Origin: Blautia massiliensis (ex Durand et al. 2017)
GTDB taxonomy: Bacteria > Bacillota > Clostridia > Lachnospirales > Lachnospiraceae
Assembly (NCBI RefSeq): GCF_001487165.1
Contig: NZ_LN913006.1
Span: forward strand, 3,276,045-3,340,044
Reading direction: 5' to 3'
DNA: 64,000 nt
Part shown: piece by piece, positions 1-9,165 of the stretch
How positions within the stretch are numbered: the first letter of the stretch is position 1
How the letters are laid out: every line of letters starts with the position of its first letter
Notes under the pieces: generated by a model
What the model was told of the DNA's origin: nothing
Database searches by the model: none
The model's input: only the letters and a program-made list of their open reading frames with translations
Made by a program: the position numbers and the translations under genes

Positions 1-953
1 AGTTTCATGTTGTGATCCCTGTGCTGATCTCATTTGCGATCAGCCTTGTATTAGGACCGATTGTTATCCCTTTTTTAAGAAGACTTAAAATGGGACAGAC
101 AGAGAGAGAACTGGGTGTGCAGTCCCACCTGAAAAAGAACGGTACCCCTACTATGGGTGGGGTGATCTTTCTCATTGCAACAACTGTAACATCACTGTTT
201 TATATCAGAGATTATCCGATGATCATCCCGGTACTTTTCCTGACACTGGGATTTGGACTGATCGGATTTCTGGATGATTATCTGAAGGTAGTTCTGAAGC
301 GTTCTGACGGACTTCTGCCATGGCAGAAAATGGCACTGCAGATCGTTGTGACAGCTGTATTTGCTTTTTATCTTGTAAATTATTCCAACGTATCCCTGAC
401 TATGAAGATCCCGTTCTGGAGCGGACATTATCTGAACCTGGGATGGTTTGCGGTTCCGGTACTGTTCTTTGCGGTGATCGGTACAGTAAACGGAGTCAAT
501 TTTACGGATGGACTTGACGGACTGGCTTCCAGTGTTACCCTGATCGTGGCAGTATTCTTTACGGTGGTTTCCCTTGGAATGAACAGTGGTGTGGAACCGA
601 TCACCTGTGCAGTTGTGGGCAGTCTGATGGGATTCCTTCTGTTTAATGTATATCCTGCCAAGGTATTTATGGGAGACACCGGTTCTCTGGCATTGGGTGG
701 CTTTGTGGCTGGTGTGGCTTATGCCATGCAGATGCCGCTGTTTATCATCCTGGTCGGACTGATCTACCTTGTGGAGGTAGTGTCTGTTATGCTCCAGGTA
801 TCCTATTTCAAGGCAACACACGGAAAAAGAATCTTCAAGATGGCGCCTATCCACCATCATTTTGAGCTTTGTGGGTGGTCCGAGACACGAGTTGTTGCAG
901 TGTTCTCTGTTGTAACTGCTATTATGTGCCTGATCGCTCTCCTGGCATTATAA
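1..953 (+). CDS. mraY: Phospho-N-acetylmuramoyl-pentapeptide transferase MraY (5' end cut by window)
   Basis: Integral membrane enzyme that transfers phospho-MurNAc-pentapeptide from UDP to undecaprenyl phosphate, making lipid I. The frame is open to the window edge and the first start-like codon (GTG at 12) lies inside the first membrane helix, so the true start is probably upstream. Family motifs are intact: PTMGG, the FLDDYLK aspartate pair, NFTDGLDGLA and the late HHHFE histidine cluster, with about ten hydrophobic segments. The stop is followed by an AGGAGG ribosome site for murD 14 bases on. Identification is secure; only the N-terminus is missing. Confidence 0.97.
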   Translation, partial: FHVVIPVLISFAISLVLGPIVIPFLRRLKMGQTERELGVQSHLKKNGTPTMGGVIFLIATTVTSLFYIRDYPMIIPVLFLTLGFGLIGFLDDYLKVVLKRSDGLLPWQKMALQIVVTAVFAFYLVNYSNVSLTMKIPFWSGHYLNLGWFAVPVLFFAVIGTVNGVNFTDGLDGLASSVTLIVAVFFTVVSLGMNSGVEPITCAVVGSLMGFLLFNVYPAKVFMGDTGSLALGGFVAGVAYAMQMPLFIILVGLIYLVEVVSVMLQVSYFKATHGKRIFKMAPIHHHFELCGWSETRVVAVFSVVTAIMCLIALLAL

Positions 954-967
954 GGAGGAACAGAAAA

Positions 968-2323
968 ATGGATTTAAAAGGAAAAAAAGTTCTCGTTTTC
1001 GGAGCCGGAAAAAGCGGCATCGGAGCAGCTGATCTGCTTGGAAGTGCAGGAGCACAGCCGGTGATCTATGACGGAAACGCAGATCTTGACAAAGAAGCAG
1101 TTTTACATAAAACAAACGGAAAATACACCCCGGAGATCTGGGCCGGAGATTTTCCGGAGAGAGCGCTGGACAGTCTTGATCTTGTAGTACTAAGTCCGGG
1201 AGTTCCCACAGACCTGCCGCTGGTAAAGAGCTTTTATGAAAAGGGCCTTCCGGTATGGAGCGAGGTGGAGCTTGCCTATCGTACAGGCAAGGGAGAGGTT
1301 CTTGCGATCACAGGAACCAACGGTAAGACAACAACAACAGCACTTCTCGGAAAGATCATGGGAGATGCCCGCGAATCTGTATTTGTTGTAGGAAATATCG
1401 GAACTGCATATACATCCAAATCATTGGAGATGAGGGAGGATTCCGTAACTGTTGCGGAGATCAGCAGCTTTCAGCTGGAGACTATTGACCAGTTCCGCCC
1501 GAAGGTAAGTGCGATCCTCAACATCACAGAGGACCATCTGAACCGTCATCATACCATGGAGGAATACATCCGTGTAAAAGAGCTGATCACCAAAAATCAG
1601 GGACCGGAAGATGTATGTGTTCTGAATTACGAGGATGAAGTCCTTCGTAAATTCGGTGAAAATATCGTTCCGAAGGTGGTATATTTCTCAAGTCTTCGCA
1701 AACTGGATCAGGGAATTTATCTGGACGGAGACCAGATCATTCTGAAAACAGAAAAAGAAGAGATCCCGATCGTAAAAACCGGAGAGCTTAAGATCCTGGG
1801 ACGTCATAATCACGAGAATGTAATGGCAGCAGCAGCCATGGCATATTATGCGGGTGTTTCTGTGGAGAGTATCCGCAAGAGTGTCTGTGAGTTTGTGGCA
1901 GTTCCACACAGGATCGAGTATGTGACAGAGAAAAACGGTGTTGCATATTACAACGATTCCAAGGGAACCAATCCGGATGCGGCCATCAAGGGGATTCAGG
2001 CAATGAACCGTCCGACTCTTCTGATCGGCGGTGGCTATGACAAGGAATCCAGCTATGATGAGTGGATAGAATCCTTCGACGGAAAAGTCCGTTATCTTGT
2101 TCTCATCGGTCAGACGAAAGAGAAGATCAAAGCGGCAGCAGAACGTCTTGGATTTACAGATATCATCCTCTGCGAGGATCTGAAGGAAGCTGTCCGGGTC
2201 TGTGCGGAAAAAGCCAATCCCGGAGATGCAGTTCTGCTTTCACCGGCATGTGCGAGCTGGGGACAGTTTGATAATTATGAGCAGCGCGGTGACATGTTCA
2301 AGGAATACGTGAGAGCACTGTAA
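968..2323 (+). CDS. murD: UDP-N-acetylmuramoylalanine--D-glutamate ligase
   Basis: Cytoplasmic Mur ligase adding D-glutamate to UDP-MurNAc-L-Ala. The protein is 451 residues, normal for MurD. An N-terminal Rossmann region (VFGAGKSGIGAA) is followed by the ATP loop GTNGKTTTT at about residues 116-124, the central-domain motif EISSFQLE and the NDSKGTNPDAA loop typical of the C-terminal domain. The ATG at 968 is chosen because it follows AAGGAGG by a normal distance; a longer open frame from 869 would overlap mraY and adds no homologous sequence. Part of the dcw operon between mraY and ftsW. Confidence 0.97.
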   Translation: MDLKGKKVLVFGAGKSGIGAADLLGSAGAQPVIYDGNADLDKEAVLHKTNGKYTPEIWAGDFPERALDSLDLVVLSPGVPTDLPLVKSFYEKGLPVWSEVELAYRTGKGEVLAITGTNGKTTTTALLGKIMGDARESVFVVGNIGTAYTSKSLEMREDSVTVAEISSFQLETIDQFRPKVSAILNITEDHLNRHHTMEEYIRVKELITKNQGPEDVCVLNYEDEVLRKFGENIVPKVVYFSSLRKLDQGIYLDGDQIILKTEKEEIPIVKTGELKILGRHNHENVMAAAAMAYYAGVSVESIRKSVCEFVAVPHRIEYVTEKNGVAYYNDSKGTNPDAAIKGIQAMNRPTLLIGGGYDKESSYDEWIESFDGKVRYLVLIGQTKEKIKAAAERLGFTDIILCEDLKEAVRVCAEKANPGDAVLLSPACASWGQFDNYEQRGDMFKEYVRAL

Positions 2324-2377
2324 TAATCTGAAAAATACATACATAAGCTGAAATAAAGACCACTGTGGAGGCCATGC

Positions 2378-3478
2378 ATGAAGGCAGGACAGAAACAGAC
2401 CGGAAAGACAGATACCGTTCTCTGGGTACTGGTTCTGATTCTGGTGGTATTGGGACTCGGGGCGCTTTTTTCGGCAAGTGAATATAATGGCAGAGTACGT
2501 TTCCACGACTCTGCCTATTATTTTAAGAAGCAGCTCTTTGCCACGGCACTGGGGCTGCTTGTTATGTATCTGGCATCACGGGTAGATTACCGGCTGTCTG
2601 TAAAGCTGGCGCCGGCTGCCTATATTTTTTCGCTTTTTCTGTCTGCTGCAGTCCTGCTTTTCGGACAGGAGATCAATGGATCGAAGAGGTGGCTGAACCT
2701 GGGGCCGCTTTCCTTTCAGCCGTCGGAGTTTTCCAAGGTGGCAGTGATATTGTTTCTGGTGTGGCAGATCAGCAATACAAAAAGCAAAACAACCGGATTC
2801 TGGTTTATCTGCAGGACTATGATGACTTTGCTTCCGGTAGCAGGTCTGGTGGGCTCCAATAACTTAAGCACAGCGGTGATCATTCTGGGGATCGGTGTGC
2901 TGCTGATCTTTGTGGCCAATCCCAGGTATCTACAGTTTCTCGCGCTTGGAGGTGCGGGGATAGGATTTATTGCGGTTTTTCTTGCCGCGGAGAGTTATCG
3001 TCTGGAACGCCTGGCAATCTGGCGGGATCCGGAAAAATATGAAAAAGGATTTCAGACCATACAGGGCCTGTATGCAATCGGAAGCGGAGGGATCTTCGGC
3101 AAGGGGTTCGGGAACAGTCTGCAGAAGCTGGGATTTGTCCCGGAAGCCCAGAATGATATGATATTTTCTATTGTGTGTGAGGAAACGGGGATACTGGGAG
3201 CCTTTCTGACACTTTTTCTGTTTGGTATTCTGATCTGGAGGCTTTGTATTCTGGCATTAAACTGCCGGGATCTGCAGGGAACGCTGCTGTGCGCCGGGAT
3301 CATGGCACATATGGCGATCCAGGTAGTCCTGAATGTTGCAGTAGTAACGAATACGATTCCCAACACTGGGATCACTCTGCCCTTTGTAAGCTATGGCGGA
3401 ACTTCTGTTGTTTTTCTTCTGGGGGAAATGGGGCTGGCCTTAAGTGTCAGCAGTCACAGACATGGAAGAATCACATAG
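2378..3478 (+). CDS. ftsW: FtsW/RodA/SpoVE-family peptidoglycan glycosyltransferase
   Basis: Polytopic membrane protein of the SEDS family, which polymerises lipid II, in division when it is FtsW. The 366 residues contain about ten hydrophobic helices and the family signature regions: NGSKRWLNLGPLSFQPSEFSK, the PEAQNDMIFSIVCEE block and the late PNTGITLPFVSYGG motif. Its position between murD and murA/divIB in a division cluster favours FtsW over RodA or SpoVE, but the three cannot be separated by motif alone. A GGAGG-type site sits a few bases before the ATG at 2378. Confidence 0.92.
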   Translation: MKAGQKQTGKTDTVLWVLVLILVVLGLGALFSASEYNGRVRFHDSAYYFKKQLFATALGLLVMYLASRVDYRLSVKLAPAAYIFSLFLSAAVLLFGQEINGSKRWLNLGPLSFQPSEFSKVAVILFLVWQISNTKSKTTGFWFICRTMMTLLPVAGLVGSNNLSTAVIILGIGVLLIFVANPRYLQFLALGGAGIGFIAVFLAAESYRLERLAIWRDPEKYEKGFQTIQGLYAIGSGGIFGKGFGNSLQKLGFVPEAQNDMIFSIVCEETGILGAFLTLFLFGILIWRLCILALNCRDLQGTLLCAGIMAHMAIQVVLNVAVVTNTIPNTGITLPFVSYGGTSVVFLLGEMGLALSVSSHRHGRIT

Positions 3479-3514
3479 AATAACAAGTAAGAGGCCCTTT
3501 TAGGAGTGGAATAC

Positions 3515-4786
3515 TTGAATGAGATCGATGAGATCATCGTGACCGGAGGCAGACCGCTGCATGGTAGCGTCCGGATCCAGGGGTCAAAAAATGCGGCACT
3601 TCCGGTTATGGCAGCAGCACTCTTAAGCACCGGGACCAGTGTACTGCGGGGATGCCCGAGAATCAGTGATGTGTATTTGATGGAAAAGATCCTGAAATAT
3701 CTGGGGGCAGAAACCTGGTGGGAAGGTCAAGATCTTTATCTGGACTGCAGCCATGCGGACGGCACCATGATACCGGAGTGTTATTCCGGAAAAATGCGTT
3801 CTTCCGTGATCTTAATGGGAGCAATGCTGGGGCGGAGCAAAAAGGCACAGACAGGATATCCCGGCGGCTGTGTGATCGGGAAGCGGCCGGTGGATCTTCA
3901 TATCCAGGTTTTGCGCCGCCTTGGGGCAGCTGTGGTGGAAAACGGCGGGATGATCCGGGCATCCTGTGGAAAACTCCGAGGTGCAGAGATGTTTTTTCAA
4001 AAAAGAAGTGTAGGCGCTACAGAACAGGGCATTCTGGCAGCGGTCCTTGCAGAGGGGAAAACAGTCCTTAACGGCTGCGCCTGTGAACCGGAAATTTATT
4101 GGCTTTGCCATTATCTTACCGGAATGGGTGCAAAGATCCGGATTCGTGAAAATGGCTGTATCTGTATTGAAGGGGTGGAGAAGCTTGAAGCTGGCGATAG
4201 CTGCATTCCACCAGACCGTATTGTCGCCGGAACCTATCTCATGGCGGCGGCGGCAACCAGAGGAGAGATCATCCTGGAAAATCCGCCTCTGGAGGAAATG
4301 GATGGAATCCTGGATGTATATCGGAAAATGGGTGGACAATGCCGCAGGGTAGGTGGTAAACTAATAGTCAACGGAAAAAATACAGGTTTTCCCCTGGAGC
4401 TTCTGGAAACAGAAGTTTATCCGGGATTTCCTACAGACCTGCAGTCTCCTGCGATGGCGGTACTGGCCACGATCCCGGGAGTGAGCAGGATCCGCGAGAA
4501 GATTTTTGAAGACAGATATAAAACAGCTTCATGGCTCTGTAAAATGGGAGCACAGATCCAGATCCGGGATGGAGTTGCCGTGATATACGGAGGGCAGCCC
4601 CTGAACGGTTGTACTGTGGAAGCAGAGGAACTTCGCGGAGGTGCGGCACTTGTGATCGCAGCACTTGCCGCGCAGGGGATTACCAGGATCCGGGGCTGTT
4701 GTTTCATAGAAAGAGGCTATGAACATATCTGTGAGGATCTGACCGCACTGGGCGGTCTGCTGATAAAGGACAGAGGAACTTTATGA
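3515..4786 (+). CDS. murA: UDP-N-acetylglucosamine 1-carboxyvinyltransferase
   Basis: Catalyses the first committed step of peptidoglycan synthesis, transferring enolpyruvate from PEP to UDP-GlcNAc. The N-terminal GSKNAALP motif and the mobile loop with the catalytic cysteine (PGGCVIGKRP, about Cys119) are present, so a fosfomycin-sensitive type is expected. The TTG at 3515 is preferred because AGGAG at 3502-3506 ends 8 bases before it; the in-frame GTG at 3506 overlaps that site. The stop overlaps the divIB start (ATGA), indicating translational coupling. Full-length for the family, about 423 residues. Confidence 0.95.
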   Translation: MNEIDEIIVTGGRPLHGSVRIQGSKNAALPVMAAALLSTGTSVLRGCPRISDVYLMEKILKYLGAETWWEGQDLYLDCSHADGTMIPECYSGKMRSSVILMGAMLGRSKKAQTGYPGGCVIGKRPVDLHIQVLRRLGAAVVENGGMIRASCGKLRGAEMFFQKRSVGATEQGILAAVLAEGKTVLNGCACEPEIYWLCHYLTGMGAKIRIRENGCICIEGVEKLEAGDSCIPPDRIVAGTYLMAAAATRGEIILENPPLEEMDGILDVYRKMGGQCRRVGGKLIVNGKNTGFPLELLETEVYPGFPTDLQSPAMAVLATIPGVSRIREKIFEDRYKTASWLCKMGAQIQIRDGVAVIYGGQPLNGCTVEAEELRGGAALVIAALAAQGITRIRGCCFIERGYEHICEDLTALGGLLIKDRGTL

Positions 4787-6066
4787 AAACATCAAAAAAA
4801 AAGCCACTGAAAGCAGTTGGCGGACTTCTTGTCCTGCTGCTGGCAGGAATTATTTTCTTTTTTACGTATTATCAGGTAGATGAAGTGCAGGTGATGGGCA
4901 GCAACCATTATTCTGAAAAACAGATCAGGAAGATGGTGCTTAGGGGGCCGCTGGCATCCAATTCTGTTCTTGCACCGCTTCTTTATACTAAGCAGAACAC
5001 AAAGGATGTTCCCTTTATAGAAGGCTATACCGTAACAAGGCTGAACCGGCACACCATCTGTGTCAGTGTGAAGGAGAAGGATATCGTTGGCTGTATCCCT
5101 TATCTGGACAGTTATATTTATTTTGACAGAAACGGTATTTTTGTGGAAGGATCCACGGAACGTAACGAAAAAATTCCGTTTTTTGACGGGATCAAAGTCA
5201 AAAAAGTGATCCAGAACGAGAAACTCCCCATCAAGGATGAAACGGTGATGAACACGGCAGTTGCTCTTTCTACTATTTTTGCAAAAAATGATAAGGTTCC
5301 GGATCACATTGAATTTGAAGACGACGGACAGATCAGTCTTGTTTACGGGGATATCACAGTTAAACTTGGAAAGGATGAATATCTGGAAGACAAAATGACC
5401 AGAGTTCTGGCTATCCTTCCGATGATTTCCGAAAAAAAAGGAATTCTCCATGCAGAAAATGTAAATGATAATTCCAAGAACATTACCCTGGAGCAGGAAC
5501 AGGATGAGAGCCAGACTTCCGCAGAAAACTGGACCGGAGGCTATGATGAGGAAGGAAATTACACCGGAGAAGGCGAATACGACGAAAATGGCAACTATGT
5601 AGGACCGAAACCGCAGACGGATCTGGAGTATGCGCAGGAAAACTGGGTAGGTGGCTATGATGAAGAGGGAGATTACACAGGCAGTGGTGAGTACGATGCC
5701 AACATGACCTATGTAGGCGAAGCCCCCACAGAAGAAACCATGGCAGAAAAAGGAAACTGGAAGGGCGGTTACCGGGAAGACGGAGGCTATGACGGAGTCA
5801 GTGAATATGACCGTGATGGCAATTACGTAGGCGCTCTGGAGGATTATCAGGCTTCGGCAGAAAGCTCCGGAGACGGAACAGACTCCGAAGATCCAGATGC
5901 TCAGAGTACGGATACCGAAGATACAGAAAATGAAGAAGACTCTTCAGACAGCAGTACGGACAGCACCGAGGAAGAGGCTGATTACAGCAGTGATCAGGAA
6001 GAAGGAGCTGAGGATTATGATGAAAATTCGTACAGCGATTACAGTGATGAGTCCGATTATGAGTAA
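4783..6066 (+). CDS. divIB: Cell division protein DivIB/FtsQ with repeat-bearing acidic C-terminal tail
   Basis: Bitopic division protein: a short lysine-rich cytoplasmic N-terminus, one membrane helix (about residues 13-30), then a POTRA-like domain starting VDEVQVMGSNHYSEKQI and a beta domain to about residue 240. It links the septal synthase complex FtsL/DivIC/FtsW. Beyond the normal end of the family the protein adds about 180 residues: three 38-residue units beginning NW-GGY and ending YVG, exactly 114 bases apart, then a Ser/Asp/Glu-rich low-complexity tail. The start overlaps the murA stop. The core assignment is firm; the tail function is unknown. Confidence 0.88.
   Translation: MKTSKKKPLKAVGGLLVLLLAGIIFFFTYYQVDEVQVMGSNHYSEKQIRKMVLRGPLASNSVLAPLLYTKQNTKDVPFIEGYTVTRLNRHTICVSVKEKDIVGCIPYLDSYIYFDRNGIFVEGSTERNEKIPFFDGIKVKKVIQNEKLPIKDETVMNTAVALSTIFAKNDKVPDHIEFEDDGQISLVYGDITVKLGKDEYLEDKMTRVLAILPMISEKKGILHAENVNDNSKNITLEQEQDESQTSAENWTGGYDEEGNYTGEGEYDENGNYVGPKPQTDLEYAQENWVGGYDEEGDYTGSGEYDANMTYVGEAPTEETMAEKGNWKGGYREDGGYDGVSEYDRDGNYVGALEDYQASAESSGDGTDSEDPDAQSTDTEDTENEEDSSDSSTDSTEEEADYSSDQEEGAEDYDENSYSDYSDESDYE
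5527..5868 (+). repeat. Three in-frame 114-base repeats in divIB
   Basis: Units start with AAC-TGG at 5527, 5641 and 5755, a perfect 114-base (38-codon) period. Each encodes NWxGGY, two short Y-x-G or E-Y-D elements and a final YVG. The nucleotide copies differ at many third positions, so the array is old or under protein-level selection. The pattern of glycine, tyrosine and acid resembles small repeat modules of extracellular Gram-positive proteins, but I do not recognise a named domain. Confidence 0.85.
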
Positions 6067-6198
6067 AGATAAAAAAGCTTTCTTAATATATAGTGCCAGT
6101 ATTTGGACATTTTGCCAGAGATTGTTTTGTAAATGTTTCGGTTAATAGAAACAGTGCCGAAATTTAGTGAAAAAAGTATAAAAAAACAAAATTAATGG

Positions 6199-6227
6199 TT
6201 GATTAATTACCGAAAAAAATATATGAT
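6199..6227 (+). promoter_or_regulatory. Putative promoter for ftsZ
   Basis: TTGATT at 6199-6204, a 17-base spacer, and TATGAT at 6222-6227, in an AT-rich 239-base gap between divIB and ftsZ. The gap suggests ftsZ has its own promoter in addition to any read-through. Confidence 0.5.
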
Positions 6228-6305
6228 ATAACTATGTGTATATGTAGCTTGGAATAGATTATTACACTGAATCGGATATCAGGTAGAAATAAAGGAGGAA
6301 GTACA

Positions 6306-7469
6306 TTGTTAGAGATAATGACGAATGAGGCTGAGTCTTCTGCGAAAATTATTGTAATTGGAGTAGGCGGCGCAGGTAATAATGCGGTAAACAGAATGGT
6401 GGAAGAGGCCATTGGCGGAGTTGAGTTTGTAGGTGTTAATACCGATAAACAGGCTCTGACACTGTGTAAAGCTCCGACTGTACTTCAGATTGGTGAGAAA
6501 ATTACGAAAGGTCTCGGCGCCGGTGCACAGCCGGAGGTTGGACAGAAGGCAGCTGAGGAGAGCATTGAGGAAGTTAAGAAGATCATCGAGGGAGCGGACA
6601 TGGTTTTCGTTACCTGTGGTATGGGAGGCGGAACCGGAACCGGAGCTGCTCCTGTGATCGCCGGTGCGGCAAAAGAGATGGGTATCCTGACTGTCGGTGT
6701 TGTTACCAAGCCTTTCCGTTTTGAAGCAAAGACCCGTATGAACAATGCACTTGCGGGAATCGAAAATCTGAAGAAAGCAGTTGACACTTTGATTGTCATC
6801 CCCAATGACAAATTACTTGAGATCGTTGACAGAAGAACAACCATGCCGGAAGCACTGCGTAAGGCTGATGAGGTTCTTCAGCAGGCAGTACAGGGTATTA
6901 CAGACCTGATCAATCTGCCGGCTCTGATCAACCTTGACTTTGCAGATGTGCAGACAGTCATGACAGACAAGGGAATCGCTCATATCGGTATCGGTGAGGC
7001 AAGAGGTGATGACAAGGCTATGGAGGCTGTACAGCAGGCGGTATCTTCTCCGCTTCTTGAGACAACCATCAAGGGCGCTACTCATGTGATCATCAACATT
7101 TCCGGAGATATTTCTCTTATGGATGCCAACGATGCTGCAAGCTATGTACAGGAGCTTACAGGTGAGGATGCAAACATCATCTTTGGTGCTATGTATGATG
7201 ATTCTGTTGCAGATTATGCGAGAATTACAGTTATTGCTACAGGTCTTACAGACAATAACCTTCAGAACACACCATTTGGAAACAGAGCTTCCAATTCTGT
7301 ATTCGGAAACACCAAAAAAACAAGCCAGTCACAGCCAGGCGGTATGAACCTTAACATGCCAAGCTTCAGCCTGCCGACTATGAATTCCACACAGTTTGGA
7401 ACAAAGGCTCCTACAAGCACTGTTCAGAAAAAGGACATCCAGATCCCGGATTTTCTTAAGAACAGATAA
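6306..7469 (+). CDS. ftsZ: Cell division GTPase FtsZ
   Basis: Tubulin-like GTPase forming the division ring. The 387-residue protein has the N-terminal [13 protein letters not shown] nucleotide loop, the [10 protein letters not shown] tubulin signature and the [11 protein letters not shown] synergy loop, then a linker rich in Asn/Ser/Gln and the conserved C-terminal peptide ([10 protein letters not shown]) that binds membrane tethers. The TTG at 6306 follows AAAGGAGG at ideal distance; the alternative ATG at 6318 would lack a site. No ftsA gene lies next to it, so the membrane tether must be encoded elsewhere. Confidence 0.97.
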   Translation: MLEIMTNEAESSAKIIVIGVGGAGNNAVNRMVEEAIGGVEFVGVNTDKQALTLCKAPTVLQIGEKITKGLGAGAQPEVGQKAAEESIEEVKKIIEGADMVFVTCGMGGGTGTGAAPVIAGAAKEMGILTVGVVTKPFRFEAKTRMNNALAGIENLKKAVDTLIVIPNDKLLEIVDRRTTMPEALRKADEVLQQAVQGITDLINLPALINLDFADVQTVMTDKGIAHIGIGEARGDDKAMEAVQQAVSSPLLETTIKGATHVIINISGDISLMDANDAASYVQELTGEDANIIFGAMYDDSVADYARITVIATGLTDNNLQNTPFGNRASNSVFGNTKKTSQSQPGGMNLNMPSFSLPTMNSTQFGTKAPTSTVQKKDIQIPDFLKNR

Positions 7470-7485
7470 TAAATGAACAGGATAA

Positions 7486-7527
7486 GATCCGGCAGAGACT
7501 CCATCTGGAACGTTGCCGGATCTTTTT
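7486..7527 (+). terminator. Rho-independent terminator after ftsZ
   Basis: GATCCGGCA (7486-7494) pairs perfectly with TGCCGGATC (7514-7522), followed by five T. Confidence 0.9.
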
Positions 7528-7592
7528 GACTTTCTGATCAAAAGAAACAGGAATGTCTGCTCTGTATGGAAACAGGATTTCTGTTCAGGATA

Positions 7593-7916
7593 TCAGCATT
7601 CGCAGCTGAAAGTATCACATTTTGTATCACAGCAGCGATGTGCATTGTCACCGGATACATTGATGGAAGCTGCGGTGCATTTGCAGTGCTCATTGTAGGT
7701 GCAGTTGTGTGCTTTGCAGTCGATGTTAATGGTCTCGCACCCACAGCAGGGATCTGCGGAATTTTTTACAGCGCACTCTTCCTGGTCACGGAAGCTTTCA
7801 CAGGCGGTGTCGTCCGCATAACGAGCATCTGCACCTTCGACACTGATGGATCCCCTGGAGCAGAGAGAATTTTTGTTATAGCAGCAGTTGTGTGCGGAGC
7901 ATTTAAGACTTGTCAT
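7593..7916 (-). CDS. DUF1540 domain protein, two cysteine-rich repeats
   Basis: A 107-residue cysteine-rich protein with two copies of the DUF1540 pattern (C-x-A-x-x-C-x-Y-N then C-x-A/x-x-I-x-V then C-x-x-F), at about residues 6-43 and 66-107. Regular Cys spacing suggests metal binding, probably zinc, but the role of this family is not established; it is common in Clostridia, often in sporulating species. AGGAGG lies just upstream of its ATG. It is convergent with ftsZ and divergent from the infC leader. Confidence 0.85.
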   Translation of the reverse strand: MTSLKCSAHNCCYNKNSLCSRGSISVEGADARYADDTACESFRDQEECAVKNSADPCCGCETINIDCKAHNCTYNEHCKCTAASINVSGDNAHRCCDTKCDTFSCEC

Positions 7917-8092
7917 AAAAGTGTCCTCCTGATAATTATGATTTTACCGGAAACCGTCAGCCTGCCGGAATGCGCATCCTGTCTGATCGTCAGCACTGCG
8001 GTAAGGCTTGACAGATTCCGATGTTGCATAGTATGTCCGGAAGAAGAAAAATTTATACTCAAAAAATAAATACATAATAATATAAAAAACAG

Positions 8093-8121
8093 TTGACAAA
8101 TAGCAGACACCATGGTATCCT
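8093..8121 (+). promoter_or_regulatory. Promoter of the infC-rpmI-rplT operon
   Basis: Consensus TTGACA at 8093-8098, a 17-base spacer and TATCCT at 8116-8121. The transcript would start near 8128, leaving a leader of more than 200 bases before infC. Confidence 0.8.
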
Positions 8122-8127
8122 CTTAAA

Positions 8128-8276
8128 GTACGTAGCGAAAAGAAAGCAGAGTTCACTCTCACCTCAGCGCTGAAGATAAGCGACTCAGGTCAATATTGCA
8201 CAGTACTGCGAACGGACCAACCATCAGTGCGCAGGTGTAATTATTTGAAGTGTGGACATCTGTCTGCGCTTTTTTT
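8128..8276 (+). promoter_or_regulatory. Structured infC/L20 leader with attenuator
   Basis: The leader between promoter and infC contains several pairing segments and ends in a terminator: GCGCAG (8229-8234) pairs with CTGCGC (8264-8269) followed by seven T. In Firmicutes this operon is known to be controlled by ribosomal protein L20 binding the infC leader and promoting premature termination; position and form fit. I have not folded the full structure. Confidence 0.6.
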
Positions 8277-8344
8277 GTGCGGCTTAAGCTACATTAATGA
8301 GAAAGAAAAAAATAATTCTATCATGTTCATGGAGGTGTACAACA

Positions 8345-8851
8345 ATTAGCGGTTTAATGATTAACGAACAGATCAGAGACAGAGAGGTACGCTTGATTGG
8401 TCCGGACGGAGCTCAGCTTGGAATCGTGTCCGCCAGAGAAGCGATGGCGAAAGCGCAGGAGGCAGGACTTGACCTTGTAAAGATTGCCCCACAGGCGAAA
8501 CCGCCGGTATGCAAGATCATCGATTACGGTAAATACCGTTACGAGCTTGCAAGAAAAGAAAAAGAGGCCAGAAAAAAGCAGAAAACCATCGATGTCAAAG
8601 AAGTGCGTCTTTCCCCGAACATTGATACGAATGATTTGAAGACGAAGGTAAATGCAGCAAGAAAGTTCCTTAGCAAGGGCGACAGAGTTAAGGTTACACT
8701 TCGTTTCCGCGGAAGAGAGATGGCACATATGTCCAGCAGTAGGCATGTGCTTGATGACTTCGCAGATCTTCTGTCCGATATAGCGACTGTAGAGAAGGCT
8801 CCGAAGGTAGAAGGCAGAAGCATGACTATGTTTCTGACTGAGAAACGGTAG
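8345..8851 (+). CDS. infC: Translation initiation factor IF-3
   Basis: IF-3 binds the 30S subunit and discriminates start codons. N-domain begins MINEQIRDREVRLI, the basic linker follows near residues 80-95, and the C-domain holds RFRGREMAH. The start is read as ATT at 8345: GGAGGT at 8331-8336 is 8 bases upstream, and infC of several bacteria uses AUU for autoregulation. An in-frame ATG at 8297 would place the ribosome site inside the gene and add a non-homologous stretch; ATG at 8357 has a poorly spaced site. First gene of infC-rpmI-rplT. Confidence 0.93.
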   Translation: MSGLMINEQIRDREVRLIGPDGAQLGIVSAREAMAKAQEAGLDLVKIAPQAKPPVCKIIDYGKYRYELARKEKEARKKQKTIDVKEVRLSPNIDTNDLKTKVNAARKFLSKGDRVKVTLRFRGREMAHMSSSRHVLDDFADLLSDIATVEKAPKVEGRSMTMFLTEKR

Positions 8852-8934
8852 ATATCTCAGTCTTCACGGCAACAGCCGGGCAGAACGGGATGCTATATAA
8901 AATTTAGAAGTACCAAATCAAGGAGGAATTCATA

Positions 8935-9132
8935 ATGCCAAAAATTAAAACTTGCAGAGCAGCAGCAAAGCGCTTTAAAAAAACAGGTACAGGAAAATTA
9001 GTAAGAAATAAAGCCTACAAGAGCCATATCCTTACAAAGAAATCTCAGAAGAGAAAGAGAAATCTGAGAAAATCTACTGTTGTTGATTCTACTAATGTAA
9101 AGAGCATGAAGAAAGTATTACCATATTTATAA
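8935..9132 (+). CDS. rpmI: 50S ribosomal protein L35
   Basis: Very basic 65-residue protein with the typical start [20 protein letters not shown] and the [13 protein letters not shown] segment. AAGGAGG lies before the ATG. It sits between infC and rplT, the standard order. Confidence 0.98.
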   Translation: MPKIKTCRAAAKRFKKTGTGKLVRNKAYKSHILTKKSQKRKRNLRKSTVVDSTNVKSMKKVLPYL

Positions 9133-9165
9133 GATAGAGAAGACGAACAGGAGGAGAATTAAGAA

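Noticed and set aside
5527-5868. Regular repeats as a possible CRISPR array
   Set aside because: The 114-base period is in frame inside divIB and the units have no identical repeat with unlike spacers. No CRISPR array or Cas gene is seen in the window.
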